64,000 nucleotides of DNA from Rouxiella aceris (GCF_012933545.1 NZ_JAADJU010000010.1:62001-126000); one strand, 5' to 3'; counted from the stretch's first letter, positions 1-9,924 are shown. The notes: generated by a model from the letters alone, not told the origin. Program-made: numbers and translations.

Positions 1-577
1 ATATAACCTGAAAAATCCAAAAGTGTCTGGCTCACGCAGAACTCCGCATAAGTAGTGCGATAGAAGTGATTTGTGGGCGCTAATGTACTGGAATTAGTGT
101 CCGTAAGCTACGAAGTTGTTCAGCACGTATCACCAGCTTTTTCCAATAAAGCAGTTATTAAAACTACTAAAGGAACAAATTAAACCTGACGACCCATGAT
201 GTACAAAATTTCTTTACATTTTGGAAAAATTAAATTATAAAAATTAACAAGTTAAGGGCTGAATGGTGTCAGCATTAAGGTGTTTTATGATCCAGATCAT
301 ATTTGGCCTCCCCATTAATAGGTAAGCTTCTTTCATAGCAAAGATACACAGATGCGGTACAACAAAGTTAAAGTTGAATCCCTTCTGAAATTAGCAAGTT
401 ATGTCCTGTGGTGTTGGTAAGTTAAGAAAGCTTTTTGAGAAAATAAAGAAAAGAACCAGATAACCAATTGAATAATAGTCGATTTTATTTGTTACGGCAG
501 GTTTACCTGCCCCGGCTATACTAGGTCACTGGCCCTGCTATTTTCTAAAAAAGTTTAACATTATCCAGGAGAACATT
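1..577 (+). promoter_or_regulatory. adhE upstream region with FNR-like palindrome and leader hairpin
   Basis: No credible gene is present in this stretch. Two elements stand out. At 287-300 there is a perfect palindrome, ATGATC-CA-GATCAT, which matches four of five bases in each half of the FNR consensus TTGAT-N4-ATCAA; an anaerobic regulator site would fit a fermentative gene. At 496-511 a perfect hairpin (GGCAGG-TTTA-CCTGCC) lies in the probable 5' leader. The adhE Shine-Dalgarno sequence AGGAGA lies 6 nt before the ATG and overlaps a CCAG that could pair with CTGG near 531. Binding by FNR and any translational role of the leader are inferences. Confidence 0.45.
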
Positions 578-3280
578 ATGGCTGTAACAAACGTCGCTGA
601 ACTCAACGAGCTTGTTGCTCGTGTAAAAAAAGCACAGCGTGAGTATGCAGAGTTCACACAAGAACAGGTCGATAAAATTTTCCGCGCTGCCGCTCTGGCT
701 GCTGCCGATGCCCGTATTCCTCTGGCAAAACTTGCCGTTGAAGAATCTGGTATGGGTATTGTGGAAGATAAAGTGATCAAAAACCACTTCGCTTCTGAGT
801 ATATTTTCAACGCATATAAAGATGAGAAAACCTGTGGCGTCGTTGCTGAAGACGAAACCTACGGCACCATCACCATCGCTGAACCTATCGGCATTATTTG
901 CGGCATCGTACCAACTACCAACCCAACCTCTACTGCGATTTTCAAAGCATTGATTTCTCTGAAAACGCGTAACGGTATTATCTTCTCTCCACACCCACGT
1001 GCTGCCAAAGCAACTATCGCCGCTGCAAATATCGTGCTGCAGGCTGCCATCAAAGCTGGCGCACCTAAAGATATTATCGGCTGGATTGACGCGCCAAGCG
1101 TACCTTTGTCCAACGAACTGATGCACCATCCAGACCTTAACCTGATCCTTGCGACCGGTGGTCCAGGCATGGTTAAAGCTGCATACAGCTCTGGTAAACC
1201 AGCTATCGGCGTTGGTGCGGGTAATACACCGGTTGTTGTAGATGAAACTGCTGATATCAAACGTGTTGTTGCATCTATCCTGATGTCAAAAACCTTCGAT
1301 AACGGCGTAATCTGTGCTTCTGAGCAGTCTGTGATTGTCGTTGACTCTGCCTATGAAGCGGTAAGAGCACGTTTCAAATCTCACGGCGGCTACCTGCTGG
1401 CAGGTAAAGAATTGAAAGCAGTTCAGGACATTATCCTGAAAAACGGTGGGCTGAATGCCGATATCGTTGGTCAACCGGCGACCAAAATTGCCGAAATGGC
1501 TGGCATTACCGTTCCTGCGACTACCAAAGTACTGATCGGCGAAGTGACCAAAGTTGACGAATCTGAACCATTCGCTCATGAAAAACTGTCACCAACGCTG
1601 GCCATGTATCGTGCCAAAGATTTCGAAGACGCTGTCGATAAAGCAGAAAAACTGGTTACCATGGGTGGTATCGGTCATACCTCTTGCCTTTATACCGACC
1701 AGGACAACCAACCAGAACGCGTACGTTACTTCGGCGACAAAATGAAGACCGCACGTATTCTGATCAACACCCCGGCTTCACAGGGTGGTATCGGTGACCT
1801 GTACAACTTTAAACTTGCCCCTTCTCTGACGCTGGGTTGCGGTTCATGGGGTGGTAACTCCATCTCTGAAAACGTCGGTCCAAAACACTTGATCAACAAG
1901 AAAACTGTAGCGAAGCGAGCAGAAAACATGTTGTGGCATAAACTTCCAAAATCAATCTACTTCCGTCGCGGTTCACTGCCGATTGCGCTTGAAGAAGTGG
2001 CAACTGACGGTGCAAAACGCGCCTTCATCGTGACCGACCGTTACCTGTTCAACAACGGTTATGCTGACCAGATCACCAGCGTTCTGAAAAGCCACGGTAT
2101 TGAAACAGAAGTGTTCTTTGAAGTTGAAGCTGACCCTACGCTGACAATCGTGCGTAAGGGTGCTGCGCAGATGAACTCCTTCAAACCAGACGTTGTTATC
2201 GCGCTGGGTGGTGGTTCACCGATGGATGCTGCCAAAATCATGTGGGTTCTGTACGAACATCCAGAAACTCACTTCGAAGACCTGGCATTGCGCTTTATGG
2301 ACATCCGTAAACGTATCTACAAGTTCCCGAAAATGGGCGTGAAAGCGAAGATGATCGCCATCACCACCACTTCAGGTACAGGTTCAGAAGTCACCCCATT
2401 CGCCGTTGTTACCGACGATGCGACTGGCCAGAAATATCCGTTGGCAGACTATGCATTAACTCCGGATATGGCGATTGTCGATGCCAACTTGGTTATGAGC
2501 ATGCCTAAATCACTGTGTGCCTTCGGTGGTCTGGATGCAGTGACCCATGCGCTGGAAGCTTACGTTTCTGTACTGGCCAATGAATTCTCTGATGGTCAGG
2601 CATTGCAAGCACTGAAACTGCTGAAAGAATTCCTGCCAGCAAGCTACCACGAAGGTTCTAAAAACCCGGTAGCACGTGAACGTGTGCACAATGCAGCAAC
2701 TATCGCTGGTATCGCTTTTGCCAACGCCTTCCTGGGTGTCTGTCACTCAATGGCGCACAAATTGGGTTCAGAGTTCCACATTCCACATGGCCTGGCCAAT
2801 GCAATGTTGATCTCCAACGTTATCCGCTATAACGCGAATGACAACCCAACCAAGCAAACCGCATTCAGCCAGTATGACCGTCCACAGGCACGTCGTCGTT
2901 ATGCAGAAATTGCTGACCACCTTGGCCTGAGTGCAGTCGGTGACCGTACCGCGCAGAAAATTGAAAAACTGCTGGCATGGTTAGACGAAATCAAGGCTGA
3001 CCTTGGTATCCCGGCTTCAATTCGCGAAGCAGGCGTTCAGGAAGCTGACTTCCTGGCGAAAGTCGACAAACTGTCAGAAGATGCGTTTGATGACCAATGT
3101 ACCGGTGCTAACCCACGTTATCCGCTGATTGCAGAATTGAAACAGATTCTGATGGATACCTACTACGGTAATAAATACAGCGAAGAATTACCGCTGACTG
3201 TCGTAGAAGAGCAGGATGAAGCAGTGACCAAAGTTGCTGCCGCAGCCAAAGCGCCTGGTATCAAAAAAAGCAAAAAATAA
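578..3280 (+). CDS. adhE: Bifunctional acetaldehyde-CoA/alcohol dehydrogenase AdhE
   Basis: Converts acetyl-CoA to acetaldehyde and then ethanol with two NADH, the main redox outlet of mixed-acid fermentation. The 900-residue product has the full two-domain layout: a CoA-dependent aldehyde dehydrogenase (about 1-440) with the catalytic Cys246 in GVICASEQ, and an iron-dependent alcohol dehydrogenase (about 450-870) with the GGGSPMDAAK nucleotide loop and His-rich metal-binding segments such as FLGVCHSMAHKLG. The family is known to assemble into cytosolic spirosome filaments. The start has a good ribosome site (AGGAGA). The gene is monocistronic, followed by a strong terminator. Length is close to the E. 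coli enzyme (891). Confidence 0.98.
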   Translation: MAVTNVAELNELVARVKKAQREYAEFTQEQVDKIFRAAALAAADARIPLAKLAVEESGMGIVEDKVIKNHFASEYIFNAYKDEKTCGVVAEDETYGTITIAEPIGIICGIVPTTNPTSTAIFKALISLKTRNGIIFSPHPRAAKATIAAANIVLQAAIKAGAPKDIIGWIDAPSVPLSNELMHHPDLNLILATGGPGMVKAAYSSGKPAIGVGAGNTPVVVDETADIKRVVASILMSKTFDNGVICASEQSVIVVDSAYEAVRARFKSHGGYLLAGKELKAVQDIILKNGGLNADIVGQPATKIAEMAGITVPATTKVLIGEVTKVDESEPFAHEKLSPTLAMYRAKDFEDAVDKAEKLVTMGGIGHTSCLYTDQDNQPERVRYFGDKMKTARILINTPASQGGIGDLYNFKLAPSLTLGCGSWGGNSISENVGPKHLINKKTVAKRAENMLWHKLPKSIYFRRGSLPIALEEVATDGAKRAFIVTDRYLFNNGYADQITSVLKSHGIETEVFFEVEADPTLTIVRKGAAQMNSFKPDVVIALGGGSPMDAAKIMWVLYEHPETHFEDLALRFMDIRKRIYKFPKMGVKAKMIAITTTSGTGSEVTPFAVVTDDATGQKYPLADYALTPDMAIVDANLVMSMPKSLCAFGGLDAVTHALEAYVSVLANEFSDGQALQALKLLKEFLPASYHEGSKNPVARERVHNAATIAGIAFANAFLGVCHSMAHKLGSEFHIPHGLANAMLISNVIRYNANDNPTKQTAFSQYDRPQARRRYAEIADHLGLSAVGDRTAQKIEKLLAWLDEIKADLGIPASIREAGVQEADFLAKVDKLSEDAFDDQCTGANPRYPLIAELKQILMDTYYGNKYSEELPLTVVEEQDEAVTKVAAAAKAPGIKKSKK

Positions 3281-3300
3281 TCAGTCTCTCCTCTGACTGA

Positions 3301-3328
3301 AAAAACCCGCCAAATGGCGGGTTTTTTT
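3301..3328 (+). terminator. Rho-independent terminator of adhE
   Basis: AAACCCGCC-AAAT-GGCGGGTTT stem-loop followed by a run of T residues, 20 nt after the adhE stop codon. Confidence 0.92.
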
Positions 3329-3419
3329 ATTATTTAAACATTAATTTTTTTAATATTTTAGCCTGGCTATCACTCATATAAAATAATGCGATGCTTATCA
3401 GGCCGGTGTAAAAGGTGAT

Positions 3420-3998
3420 TTACCTGGTCATGGCTTCTTTGTAATGCTTGCGACAGACGGAAACGTAACGCTCATTACCACCTATAACGACCTGTGCACC
3501 ATCGTGAAGGGCTTTGCCCTGCTCATCCAGCCTAAGGGTCTGGTTTGCTTTACGGCCGCAATGGCAGATGGTTTTAAGCTCAACCAGCTTATCGGCCCAC
3601 GCCAGCAGATATTGGCTGCCCACAAACAACTCGCCGCGAAAGTCCGTGCGTAACCCATAGCACAATACCGGAATATCGAGCCTGTCGACCACGTCAGTCA
3701 ATTGCTCCACCTGAACCCGGGTAAGGAATTGGCTTTCATCAATCAACACGCAGTGCAGCGTTTGCGCACGGTGTTCTTCGCCGATCAGGCTAAGCAAGTC
3801 GGTTTCTTCATTGTAAAGCTCGGCCTGTGAGGTCAAGCCTATACGTGAACTGACCTTGCCGACGCCAAAGCGGTGATCGATGGCAGCAGTAAGTACCAGC
3901 GTGCGCATCCCCCGTTCCTGGTAATTATAAGAAGATTGTAACAAGGATGTAGATTTTCCAGCGTTCATCGCTGAATAATAAAAATAAAGTTGAGCCAT
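3420..3998 (-). CDS. tdk: Thymidine kinase
   Basis: Phosphorylates thymidine to dTMP with ATP (pyrimidine salvage, cytosol). The 192-residue protein has the type II kinase P-loop SAMNAGKST near residue 9, the DESQF Walker B-like segment, and paired cysteines of the zinc site (CHCGRKA and the C-terminal SVCRKHY). It is convergent with adhE and divergent from hns, as in E. coli. A GGAG lies about 10 nt before the ATG. Full length. Confidence 0.97.
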   Translation of the reverse strand: MAQLYFYYSAMNAGKSTSLLQSSYNYQERGMRTLVLTAAIDHRFGVGKVSSRIGLTSQAELYNEETDLLSLIGEEHRAQTLHCVLIDESQFLTRVQVEQLTDVVDRLDIPVLCYGLRTDFRGELFVGSQYLLAWADKLVELKTICHCGRKANQTLRLDEQGKALHDGAQVVIGGNERYVSVCRKHYKEAMTR

Positions 3999-4639
3999 GA
4001 GCCCGCAACTCCACTGTATAAAGAATTCCGATAAGATTTGATAGTTTCAATTGTATCACAGGCTTGGCGTCTATTGGCATGCTCCAGGCACCATCGCGAG
4101 AGGATGAGCACATCAATAATGTGTTAAGAAAATCACAGATACTTACAAACAGTTATTGCCATTACTCTTCATCCTAATTAGTTAAAGTAACGATCGAAAT
4201 CCGCGTCAGCTCACATAAAACCTGGTGAGAAAATCAATTATTAAGTATTGAAGTATTTTTAGCCTCTTATAAACTCGATGGGTGCCTGCCAGGGGGTAAT
4301 CGCCGCTGGCGCACATATTGCTAAAGCGGGGTAGAATCTTATCTGTATCAGTAGGCCATCACATATACGCGATGGCTATTGATATAGTCTCCAGGCAGAC
4401 CAAGGTTATAAAAGGAACGATTTGCCGAGTGGGATACACCGCACAAAAGGCTCATCAATTTGCCTTATAGCCCTAAGATTAATAGACCGTTTAATCCGGG
4501 TTATATTTTTGCCAGACAAATATTATCGGTTATAAATGGTAAATTCCGGTCAACATAACAAATTCGCTATTGCAGAATACAGAAGAGCATTCTATTATTA
4601 GCGCAACGCCCCCCACCAATATAAATTGAGACTAGTATA
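3999..4639. promoter_or_regulatory. tdk-hns divergent intergenic region
   Basis: About 640 bp of AT-rich DNA between the divergent tdk and hns start codons. No credible open reading frame was found on either strand. It must carry both promoters, and long curved AT-rich DNA here is expected for an autoregulated hns gene. The sequence directly before hns lacks a strong Shine-Dalgarno, as in E. coli. I could not assign individual promoter elements with confidence. Confidence 0.4.
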
Positions 4640-5047
4640 ATGAGCGAAGCATTAAAAATTCTGAACAACATCCGTACTCTCCGCGCCCAGGCTCGTGAAT
4701 GTACTCTGGAAACTCTTGTAGAGATGCTTGAGAAATTAGAAGTTGTTGTTAATGAGCGCCGCGAAGAAGATTCCCAGGCTGCAGCGGAAATTGAAGAACG
4801 CACTCGTAAACTGCAACAATACCGTGAAATGCTGATTGCAGACGGTATCGATCCAAATGAATTGCTGCAAACAATGGCAGCAACCAAAGCAACGGGCAAA
4901 ACCAAACGCGCTGCTCGTCCTGCTAAATACAAATACATCGATGAGAATGGCGAAAGCAAAACCTGGACTGGCCAGGGCCGTACTCCAGCAGTAATCAAGA
5001 AAGCTATCGAAGAAGAAGGCAAACAGCTGGATGATTTCTTGCTGTAA
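4640..5047 (+). CDS. hns: Histone-like nucleoid-structuring protein H-NS
   Basis: Global silencer that binds and bridges AT-rich DNA. The 135-residue protein has the N-terminal oligomerisation helices (about 1-80, coiled coil with many Glu and Arg), a flexible linker with [12 protein letters not shown], and the C-terminal DNA-binding domain carrying the AT-hook-like [11 protein letters not shown] motif. Length equals that of enterobacterial H-NS. It sits in the conserved tdk-hns order and ends at a good terminator. In this window the AT-rich peptide-export cassette at 15.2-15.8 kb is a plausible silencing target, which is inference. Confidence 0.98.
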   Translation: MSEALKILNNIRTLRAQARECTLETLVEMLEKLEVVVNERREEDSQAAAEIEERTRKLQQYREMLIADGIDPNELLQTMAATKATGKTKRAARPAKYKYIDENGESKTWTGQGRTPAVIKKAIEEEGKQLDDFLL

Positions 5048-5086
5048 GTTTTATCGGCTGTATCCCAGTCTCAAGATAATGCTTCA

Positions 5087-5116
5087 AAACCACTGCGCAA
5101 GCGGTGGTTTTTTTAT
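5087..5116 (+). terminator. hns terminator
   Basis: AACCACTGC-GCAA-GCGGTGGTT stem (one G-T pair) followed by seven T residues, 40 nt after the hns stop codon. Confidence 0.9.
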
Positions 5117-5171
5117 TGCATGTGCTGAACAATAATTAACCATTTACGCGCTATCACCCCACCCTGCGCGT

Positions 5172-5200
5172 AAAAAAAAGGCTGCAAGCGCAGCCTCTAT
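5172..5200 (-). terminator. Terminator of the ugd-epimerase operon
   Basis: Read on the minus strand, GGCTGCGCTTGCAGCC forms a perfect stem followed by eight T residues, 30 nt beyond the epimerase stop codon. It converges with the hns terminator. Confidence 0.9.
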
Positions 5201-5230
5201 TTTATTCACCAGATTTATGCATGCCGGCCA

Positions 5231-6238
5231 TTAACAGCGATAAAAATCCTTATACCAATCCACAAAGCTTTTTACTCCCTGCAGCACAGATGTCTGCGGT
5301 TTAAAACCTGTGGCGTTATATAACGGCATGCTGTCCGAGCTGGTTTCAAGCACATCGCCGGGCTGAACAGGCAGCATGTTTTTCTTCGCCTCAATGCCGA
5401 GCGCAATCTCCAGTGCCTTAATATAGTCCATTAGTTGCACCGGATTGCTGTTACCGACATTGTAGAGGATATAGGGCGCAGAGCTGGCTGACGCATCCCC
5501 TGTCTCCACCGTCCAATCAGGATTAGGCTGCGGAATAATGTCTTTCAAACGCATAATTGCTTCGGCAACATCGTCAATATAAGTAAAATCACGGCACATT
5601 TCACCGCGATTATATACATCGATATTTTCATTGGCGAGCATGGCACGGGTGAACTTGAACAATGCCATATCAGGACGCCCCCAGGGGCCATAGACCGTAA
5701 AGAACCGCATCCCGGTAGTAGGCAGGCCATAAAGATGAGAATAGGTGTGAGCCATCAACTCATTGGCTTTTTTGGTTGCCGCGTAAAGGGAGATGGGATG
5801 GTCAACATTATCCCCGGTGGCGAAAGGCTGCTTATGGTTCATTCCGTAGACGGAACTGGAAGACGCATAAAGTAAATGTTGCACCTTATTATGGCGACAC
5901 CCTTCCAGCACGTTTACAAAACCGACTAAATTAGCATCAATATAAGCCAACGGATTATCAATTGAATAGCGTACGCCGGCCTGAGCGCCTAAATGAATCA
6001 CGCGCTCAAACTTATTCTCGACAAACAGTGCTGCCATACCTGAACGATCCGCCAGATCCATTTTGACAAAGCGGAAACCCGGTTTACTCTCAAGTTGCGC
6101 GACGCGCGCCAACTTCAAATTTACATCGTAGTAATCATTAAGGTTATCCAGTCCGACTACCTGATGTCCTTCGGCCAGTAAGCGCAGGCAAGCGTAATAA
6201 CCGATGAATCCCGCAGCACCTGTCACTAAATAAGTCAT
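5231..6238 (-). CDS. NAD-dependent epimerase, probable UDP-glucuronate 4-epimerase
   Basis: Short-chain dehydrogenase/reductase of the extended class, 335 residues. The N-terminus has the Rossmann motif TGAAGFIG (NAD binding), then SSSSVYG, and YAATK as the catalytic YxxxK. The DNLNDYYD segment after strand 2 is typical of UDP-GlcA 4-epimerases (Uge/Gla/Cap1J type). It would convert UDP-glucuronate to UDP-galacturonate for LPS or capsule. It follows ugd by 10 bp, so the enzyme making UDP-glucuronate is co-transcribed, which supports the substrate. Start has AGGAGA 6 nt upstream. A 4,6-dehydratase or other UDP-sugar epimerase is less likely. Confidence 0.85.
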   Translation of the reverse strand: MTYLVTGAAGFIGYYACLRLLAEGHQVVGLDNLNDYYDVNLKLARVAQLESKPGFRFVKMDLADRSGMAALFVENKFERVIHLGAQAGVRYSIDNPLAYIDANLVGFVNVLEGCRHNKVQHLLYASSSSVYGMNHKQPFATGDNVDHPISLYAATKKANELMAHTYSHLYGLPTTGMRFFTVYGPWGRPDMALFKFTRAMLANENIDVYNRGEMCRDFTYIDDVAEAIMRLKDIIPQPNPDWTVETGDASASSAPYILYNVGNSNPVQLMDYIKALEIALGIEAKKNMLPVQPGDVLETSSDSMPLYNATGFKPQTSVLQGVKSFVDWYKDFYRC

Positions 6239-6248
6239 ATTTTCTCCT

Positions 6249-7592
6249 TTACAGTACTGGCTTCACGGAAGCACCGCGCCCGATAGCATAATAGGTGAAG
6301 CCCCGCTTTTCCAGACGCTCCGGGTCATACAAATTGCGGCCATCAAAAATAACAGGATTTTTCAGTGTGCTTTTCATCAAATCAAAATCAGGCGCGCGGA
6401 AATTCTTCCACTCGGTGCAAATAATCAACGCATCGGCACCCTGTAATGCAGCTTCTTTGGTGCCCATAAGTTCTAAATCATCGCGAGGACCATAAATGCG
6501 CTGCGCTTCATTCATCGCTTCCGGATCATAAGCTTTCACCTTGGCGCCAGCGGCCCAAAGTTGATCCATTAACACCCGGCTGGAAGCTTCACGCATATCA
6601 TCAGTATTAGGTTTAAATGACAGCCCCCAAAGCGCAAATGTTTTACCTGCCAAATTTTGGCCAAAATGCCGTTCAACAAAAGATGGCAATTTATATTTTT
6701 GCTGGGCATTGACCTGCTCAACCGCCTGCAGCAATTTAGGCTGGTAACCGATTTGTTCAGAGGTACGGATCAGGGCCTGAACGTCTTTCGGAAAACATGA
6801 ACCGCCATATCCACAACCAGGATAAATAAAGTGGTAACCGATACGTTGATCCGAACCAATACCCTGACGAACTTTTTCAATATCGGCACCGAGCATTTCG
6901 GCCAGATTTGACATTTCATTCATAAAACTGATTTTGGTCGCCAACATGCAGTTCGCGGCATATTTTGTCAGTTCGGCACTGCGGATATCCATCAGGATCA
7001 TCCGGTCGTGGTTACGATTGAAAGGCTCATACAGCTCACGGATCGGCTCGATACCATCAGGGTTATCGGTACCAATCACAATACGTTCAGGACGCATACA
7101 GTCGGCTACTGCCGCACCTTCTTTTAAAAACTCGGGATTGGAAATGACTTCGAAAGGCAGCGAAAGATTGCGCTTGGCCAGGGTCTCATTCATCACCTGA
7201 CGCACTTTATCTGCCGTACCAACAGGAACGGTGGATTTATCAATTACGATCTTATGTTCGGTCATATACTGCGCAATAGTGCGGGCAACAGCGGTGACGT
7301 ATTTCAAATCCGCAGAACCGTCTTCGTCTGGCGGTGTCCCTACGGCAATAAATTGCACCTGGGCATGCGCAACGCCTTCTTCGGCATTGGTACTGAACAT
7401 CAGACGACCTGAGGCAAAGTTTTCCTGAACAAGTGGGGTAAGACCCGGTTCAAAAATCGGGATTTGTCCATTTTTCAAGTTCTCAACTTTTTTAGCGTCA
7501 ACATCAATGCACAGCACTTCATGTCCAACTTCCGCTAACACTGCCGCCTGCACCAAACCAACATAGCCAATGCCAAAAACGGTTACTTTCAT
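6249..7592 (-). CDS. ugd: UDP-glucose 6-dehydrogenase
   Basis: Oxidises UDP-glucose twice with NAD+ to UDP-glucuronate, the precursor for glycuronic acids of capsule, LPS and aminoarabinose. At 447 residues it belongs to the longer bacterial Ugd class rather than the 388-residue E. coli form. Visible motifs: N-terminal GIGYVG dinucleotide loop, GTPPDEDG, the catalytic cysteine in [10 protein letters not shown] (about 260) and the C-terminal [15 protein letters not shown]. First gene of a two-gene operon; a JUMPstart-like element lies in its leader. GGAGAT precedes the ATG by 6 nt. Confidence 0.95.
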   Translation of the reverse strand: MKVTVFGIGYVGLVQAAVLAEVGHEVLCIDVDAKKVENLKNGQIPIFEPGLTPLVQENFASGRLMFSTNAEEGVAHAQVQFIAVGTPPDEDGSADLKYVTAVARTIAQYMTEHKIVIDKSTVPVGTADKVRQVMNETLAKRNLSLPFEVISNPEFLKEGAAVADCMRPERIVIGTDNPDGIEPIRELYEPFNRNHDRMILMDIRSAELTKYAANCMLATKISFMNEMSNLAEMLGADIEKVRQGIGSDQRIGYHFIYPGCGYGGSCFPKDVQALIRTSEQIGYQPKLLQAVEQVNAQQKYKLPSFVERHFGQNLAGKTFALWGLSFKPNTDDMREASSRVLMDQLWAAGAKVKAYDPEAMNEAQRIYGPRDDLELMGTKEAALQGADALIICTEWKNFRAPDFDLMKSTLKNPVIFDGRNLYDPERLEKRGFTYYAIGRGASVKPVL

Positions 7593-7640
7593 TAGGATCT
7601 CCCCAATATCGAAAATTTATAGGACTATCAAGCTATTCGC

Positions 7641-7675
7641 CAATACAGCCGCGTCCCTGACAGCCAGCTACAGGG
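7641..7675 (-). promoter_or_regulatory. JUMPstart/ops-like leader element upstream of ugd
   Basis: On the minus strand, CCCTG-TAGCTGGCTGT-CAGGG (7655-7675) forms a stem-loop with the TAGCTG loop start of the JUMPstart hairpin, followed directly by a GC-rich ACGCGGCTGTAT (7643-7654) where the ops element (GGCGGTAGCGT) normally sits. Position, 50-80 nt before an exopolysaccharide-precursor gene, is typical of RfaH-controlled operons. The ops core is degenerate, so RfaH recruitment is uncertain. Confidence 0.4.
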
Positions 7676-7848
7676 CGAAGTTAATTATTGGGCCGCAGTA
7701 TAGCAGTTTAAAAGGGTTTAGCGCCTCAGATCATTCGGCTGACATGGAATAACGTCTGGGATTTATCTGAAATAAATAGACATATAAAACAATAGCTAAA
7801 TAGGCTTAGCCACCGTCGAAGAGGATCCAACCGTTATACGGCAAATGT

Positions 7849-8862
7849 TTATTCCGCCGATAGCATTAATCTAAGGCGCCCTCCTGCCCCCCAGACCTGA
7901 CATTGCCAGGCTTCACAACGCTGGCTGATTTGATTGGAATAGGATGAGCCCAGTGTACCCAGCGGCACCCCATTGCTCAGTTGGATCTGGCTGGAACCGG
8001 TATTGATATTGGCATGCAAGCCGGCAGAAACCAGAATAAGATTTTTCTGCTCGGCGTTGTAGTACCCCATCAACAAGGGGAACTGTCCTTCGAGACGTGC
8101 CTGTTTAAACAGCAGGTTAATCTCTTTAAGCAAGGTCGACATTTGCGGTAAACGCTGATTCTGGTTGCTTAAATGCTCGCGCAAAAGCCCATTAAAAATA
8201 GCGCGCAGTAACAGTGCCGCCAAAACGCCATTTTCGTTGGCGCGGGTCACATCAAGGCAGTAAAAACCCAGGTCCTTGGGAGACAAGGCGGCAATATCCA
8301 GCACCAGGCCAGCATTTTGCGCCATGGTCAGCTGCCGGTAGTTGATACGACAATGGGCCAAATTTTGTTGCACCGGCGGCTGCAACTCCTGCAACAGCCT
8401 GGCTGCTTCGTGGGGGTTGCGGCACAGCGCTTCCCAGTCCTGGATAAGATCGCTCTTCTCCATGGCCTGCGAAGTAAAAAGCTTGGGATAAAGGCAGGTT
8501 AACAGCGCTTCTCTGAGTCGATTAAGATCGTTGACCGGTTTTAGCAGCACGTCTTCAACGCCCAGACGCAGCATGGTGGCAACATCAGTCATTTTGTCGG
8601 TGGCCGAAATAACCAATACCGGTATTTTATTACCCTGCAAACGCAGATGCTCCACAAACTCGATACCGCCCATTTCTGGCATCACCAGGTCGCAAAGGAT
8701 CAAATCCGGCGGAAAGGTTTCAACCAGGGTCAGAGCTTCGAGGCCATTGACCGCTTCGGTGAAGGTTGCACCCAGTGAACTCACGAAACCCGCAAGTACC
8801 GACCGGAAAACGGCTTCGTCTTCGACGATCAGGATATGCTTGCTTGTAAGTGGCTTGTCCAT
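7849..8862 (-). CDS. rssB: RpoS-targeting response regulator RssB
   Basis: Adaptor that delivers the stationary-phase sigma factor RpoS to the ClpXP protease. The 337-residue protein has an N-terminal receiver domain (about 9-125) with the acidic pocket VEDE and phospho-acceptor Asp58 in LCDLVMPE, the conserved Lys in LLKPVND, and a C-terminal PP2C-like domain (about 150-337) lacking phosphatase metal ligands, as known for the family. GGGAGG precedes the ATG. rssA follows in reverse order upstream (98 bp), as in related genomes. galU, which separates hns from rssB in E. coli, is absent here. Confidence 0.95.
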   Translation of the reverse strand: MDKPLTSKHILIVEDEAVFRSVLAGFVSSLGATFTEAVNGLEALTLVETFPPDLILCDLVMPEMGGIEFVEHLRLQGNKIPVLVISATDKMTDVATMLRLGVEDVLLKPVNDLNRLREALLTCLYPKLFTSQAMEKSDLIQDWEALCRNPHEAARLLQELQPPVQQNLAHCRINYRQLTMAQNAGLVLDIAALSPKDLGFYCLDVTRANENGVLAALLLRAIFNGLLREHLSNQNQRLPQMSTLLKEINLLFKQARLEGQFPLLMGYYNAEQKNLILVSAGLHANINTGSSQIQLSNGVPLGTLGSSYSNQISQRCEAWQCQVWGAGGRLRLMLSAE

Positions 8863-8960
8863 CAGGGCCTCCCAGGATTTATTACCCCTAATAGTGGCCT
8901 ATAATGAGCTTCTTTGCCCATCAGAATTACCATAATCAGGGATGAATGTTGCTAAACCGT

Positions 8961-9872
8961 TCAGAACTGATTGTTTTTAACCAGCGGTAACAGTTGATCT
9001 CTCTGCTTTTCAACCGCTAATCGCCCGGCTTCTATCGCTTCTTCAGCACGATGAAAATCAAGGGTAGAGATCTGCGGGCAATAAGGTTGCACGATCACGT
9101 CCGGCGGATCGCCCGCCATGCGATAACGTTTCAGGCGATTCTCCAGCACCTGTATTGAAGTCGACATAATTTCCATCGCCGTTGGCGTCTGGCTATTATG
9201 CTGCGCCAGTGGGCGGGAAAGTTTCTGACGGATTTTGTCACGCCAGTTGACCTCTTTGGTATCCTTGAGGTTGGCGGGGTCGGCCTGTACCGACAGCAGG
9301 TCTTGCTGCACCAGATGCGCGTCATGATGCAGATCGACGGCGATAACCACATCCGCGCCAAGCGCGCGCGTCAGTGATACCGGCACCGGATTGACCACCG
9401 CACCGTCCACCAGCCAGTAACCGTTAAACCATACCGGGGCCAGCAAGCCCGGCATGCTACAGGAAGCGCGCAGCGCCTGGTTGATATCCCCTTTGGTCAG
9501 CCACAGCTCTCTGCCGGTACTGAGGTTGGTGGTTACCGTACCAAACTTGCGCTGACACTGCGCAAAATCGTCAATTTTCAACAGCTGCGAGACGGCATTA
9601 AACACCTTCTCGCCGCGTAACAATCCGCCTCGTTGCCAGGAAAAATCCATCAATCGCAGCACATCCCAGTAGCTAAAAGACCTGACCCAGGCCTCCATCA
9701 CCGGCAGGCGACCGCTGGCATAGGCTGCACCCACCAGCGCCCCCACTGAACAACCGGCGACAATATCAACATCAATACCCATATCATGTAGCGCATTAAT
9801 AACGCCAATATGCGCCCAACCCTTTGCGGCTCCAGAACCCAGAGCCAAGCCAATTTTCAACTGTGGTGTCAT
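8961..9872 (-). CDS. rssA: Patatin-like phospholipase family protein RssA
   Basis: Serine acyl-hydrolase fold of the patatin family, function poorly known; linked with RssB by conserved adjacency. Visible motifs: oxyanion glycine-rich loop GSGAAKGWAH, nucleophile elbow GCSVG, and the catalytic Asp in LVDGAVVNPVP. The open frame extends 19 codons further upstream, but I chose the internal ATG at 9872 because AGGAA lies 7-8 nt before it and the protein then begins like the family (MTPQLKIGLALGSG), giving 303 residues. Confidence 0.9.
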   Translation of the reverse strand: MTPQLKIGLALGSGAAKGWAHIGVINALHDMGIDVDIVAGCSVGALVGAAYASGRLPVMEAWVRSFSYWDVLRLMDFSWQRGGLLRGEKVFNAVSQLLKIDDFAQCQRKFGTVTTNLSTGRELWLTKGDINQALRASCSMPGLLAPVWFNGYWLVDGAVVNPVPVSLTRALGADVVIAVDLHHDAHLVQQDLLSVQADPANLKDTKEVNWRDKIRQKLSRPLAQHNSQTPTAMEIMSTSIQVLENRLKRYRMAGDPPDVIVQPYCPQISTLDFHRAEEAIEAGRLAVEKQRDQLLPLVKNNQF

Positions 9873-9924
9873 TATTATTCCTATCTCGGCGCGATAAACG
9901 CATGCTGAACGTTGTTTGCGCGTT

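Noticed and set aside
545-1129. 194-codon minus-strand frame inside adhE
   Set aside because: Antisense shadow of a highly conserved gene; no ribosome site and no domain.
3385-3410. REP-like tail (GATGCTTATCAGGCCGG) between adhE and tdk
   Set aside because: Only half of a REP unit, with no partner arm nearby; could be chance similarity.
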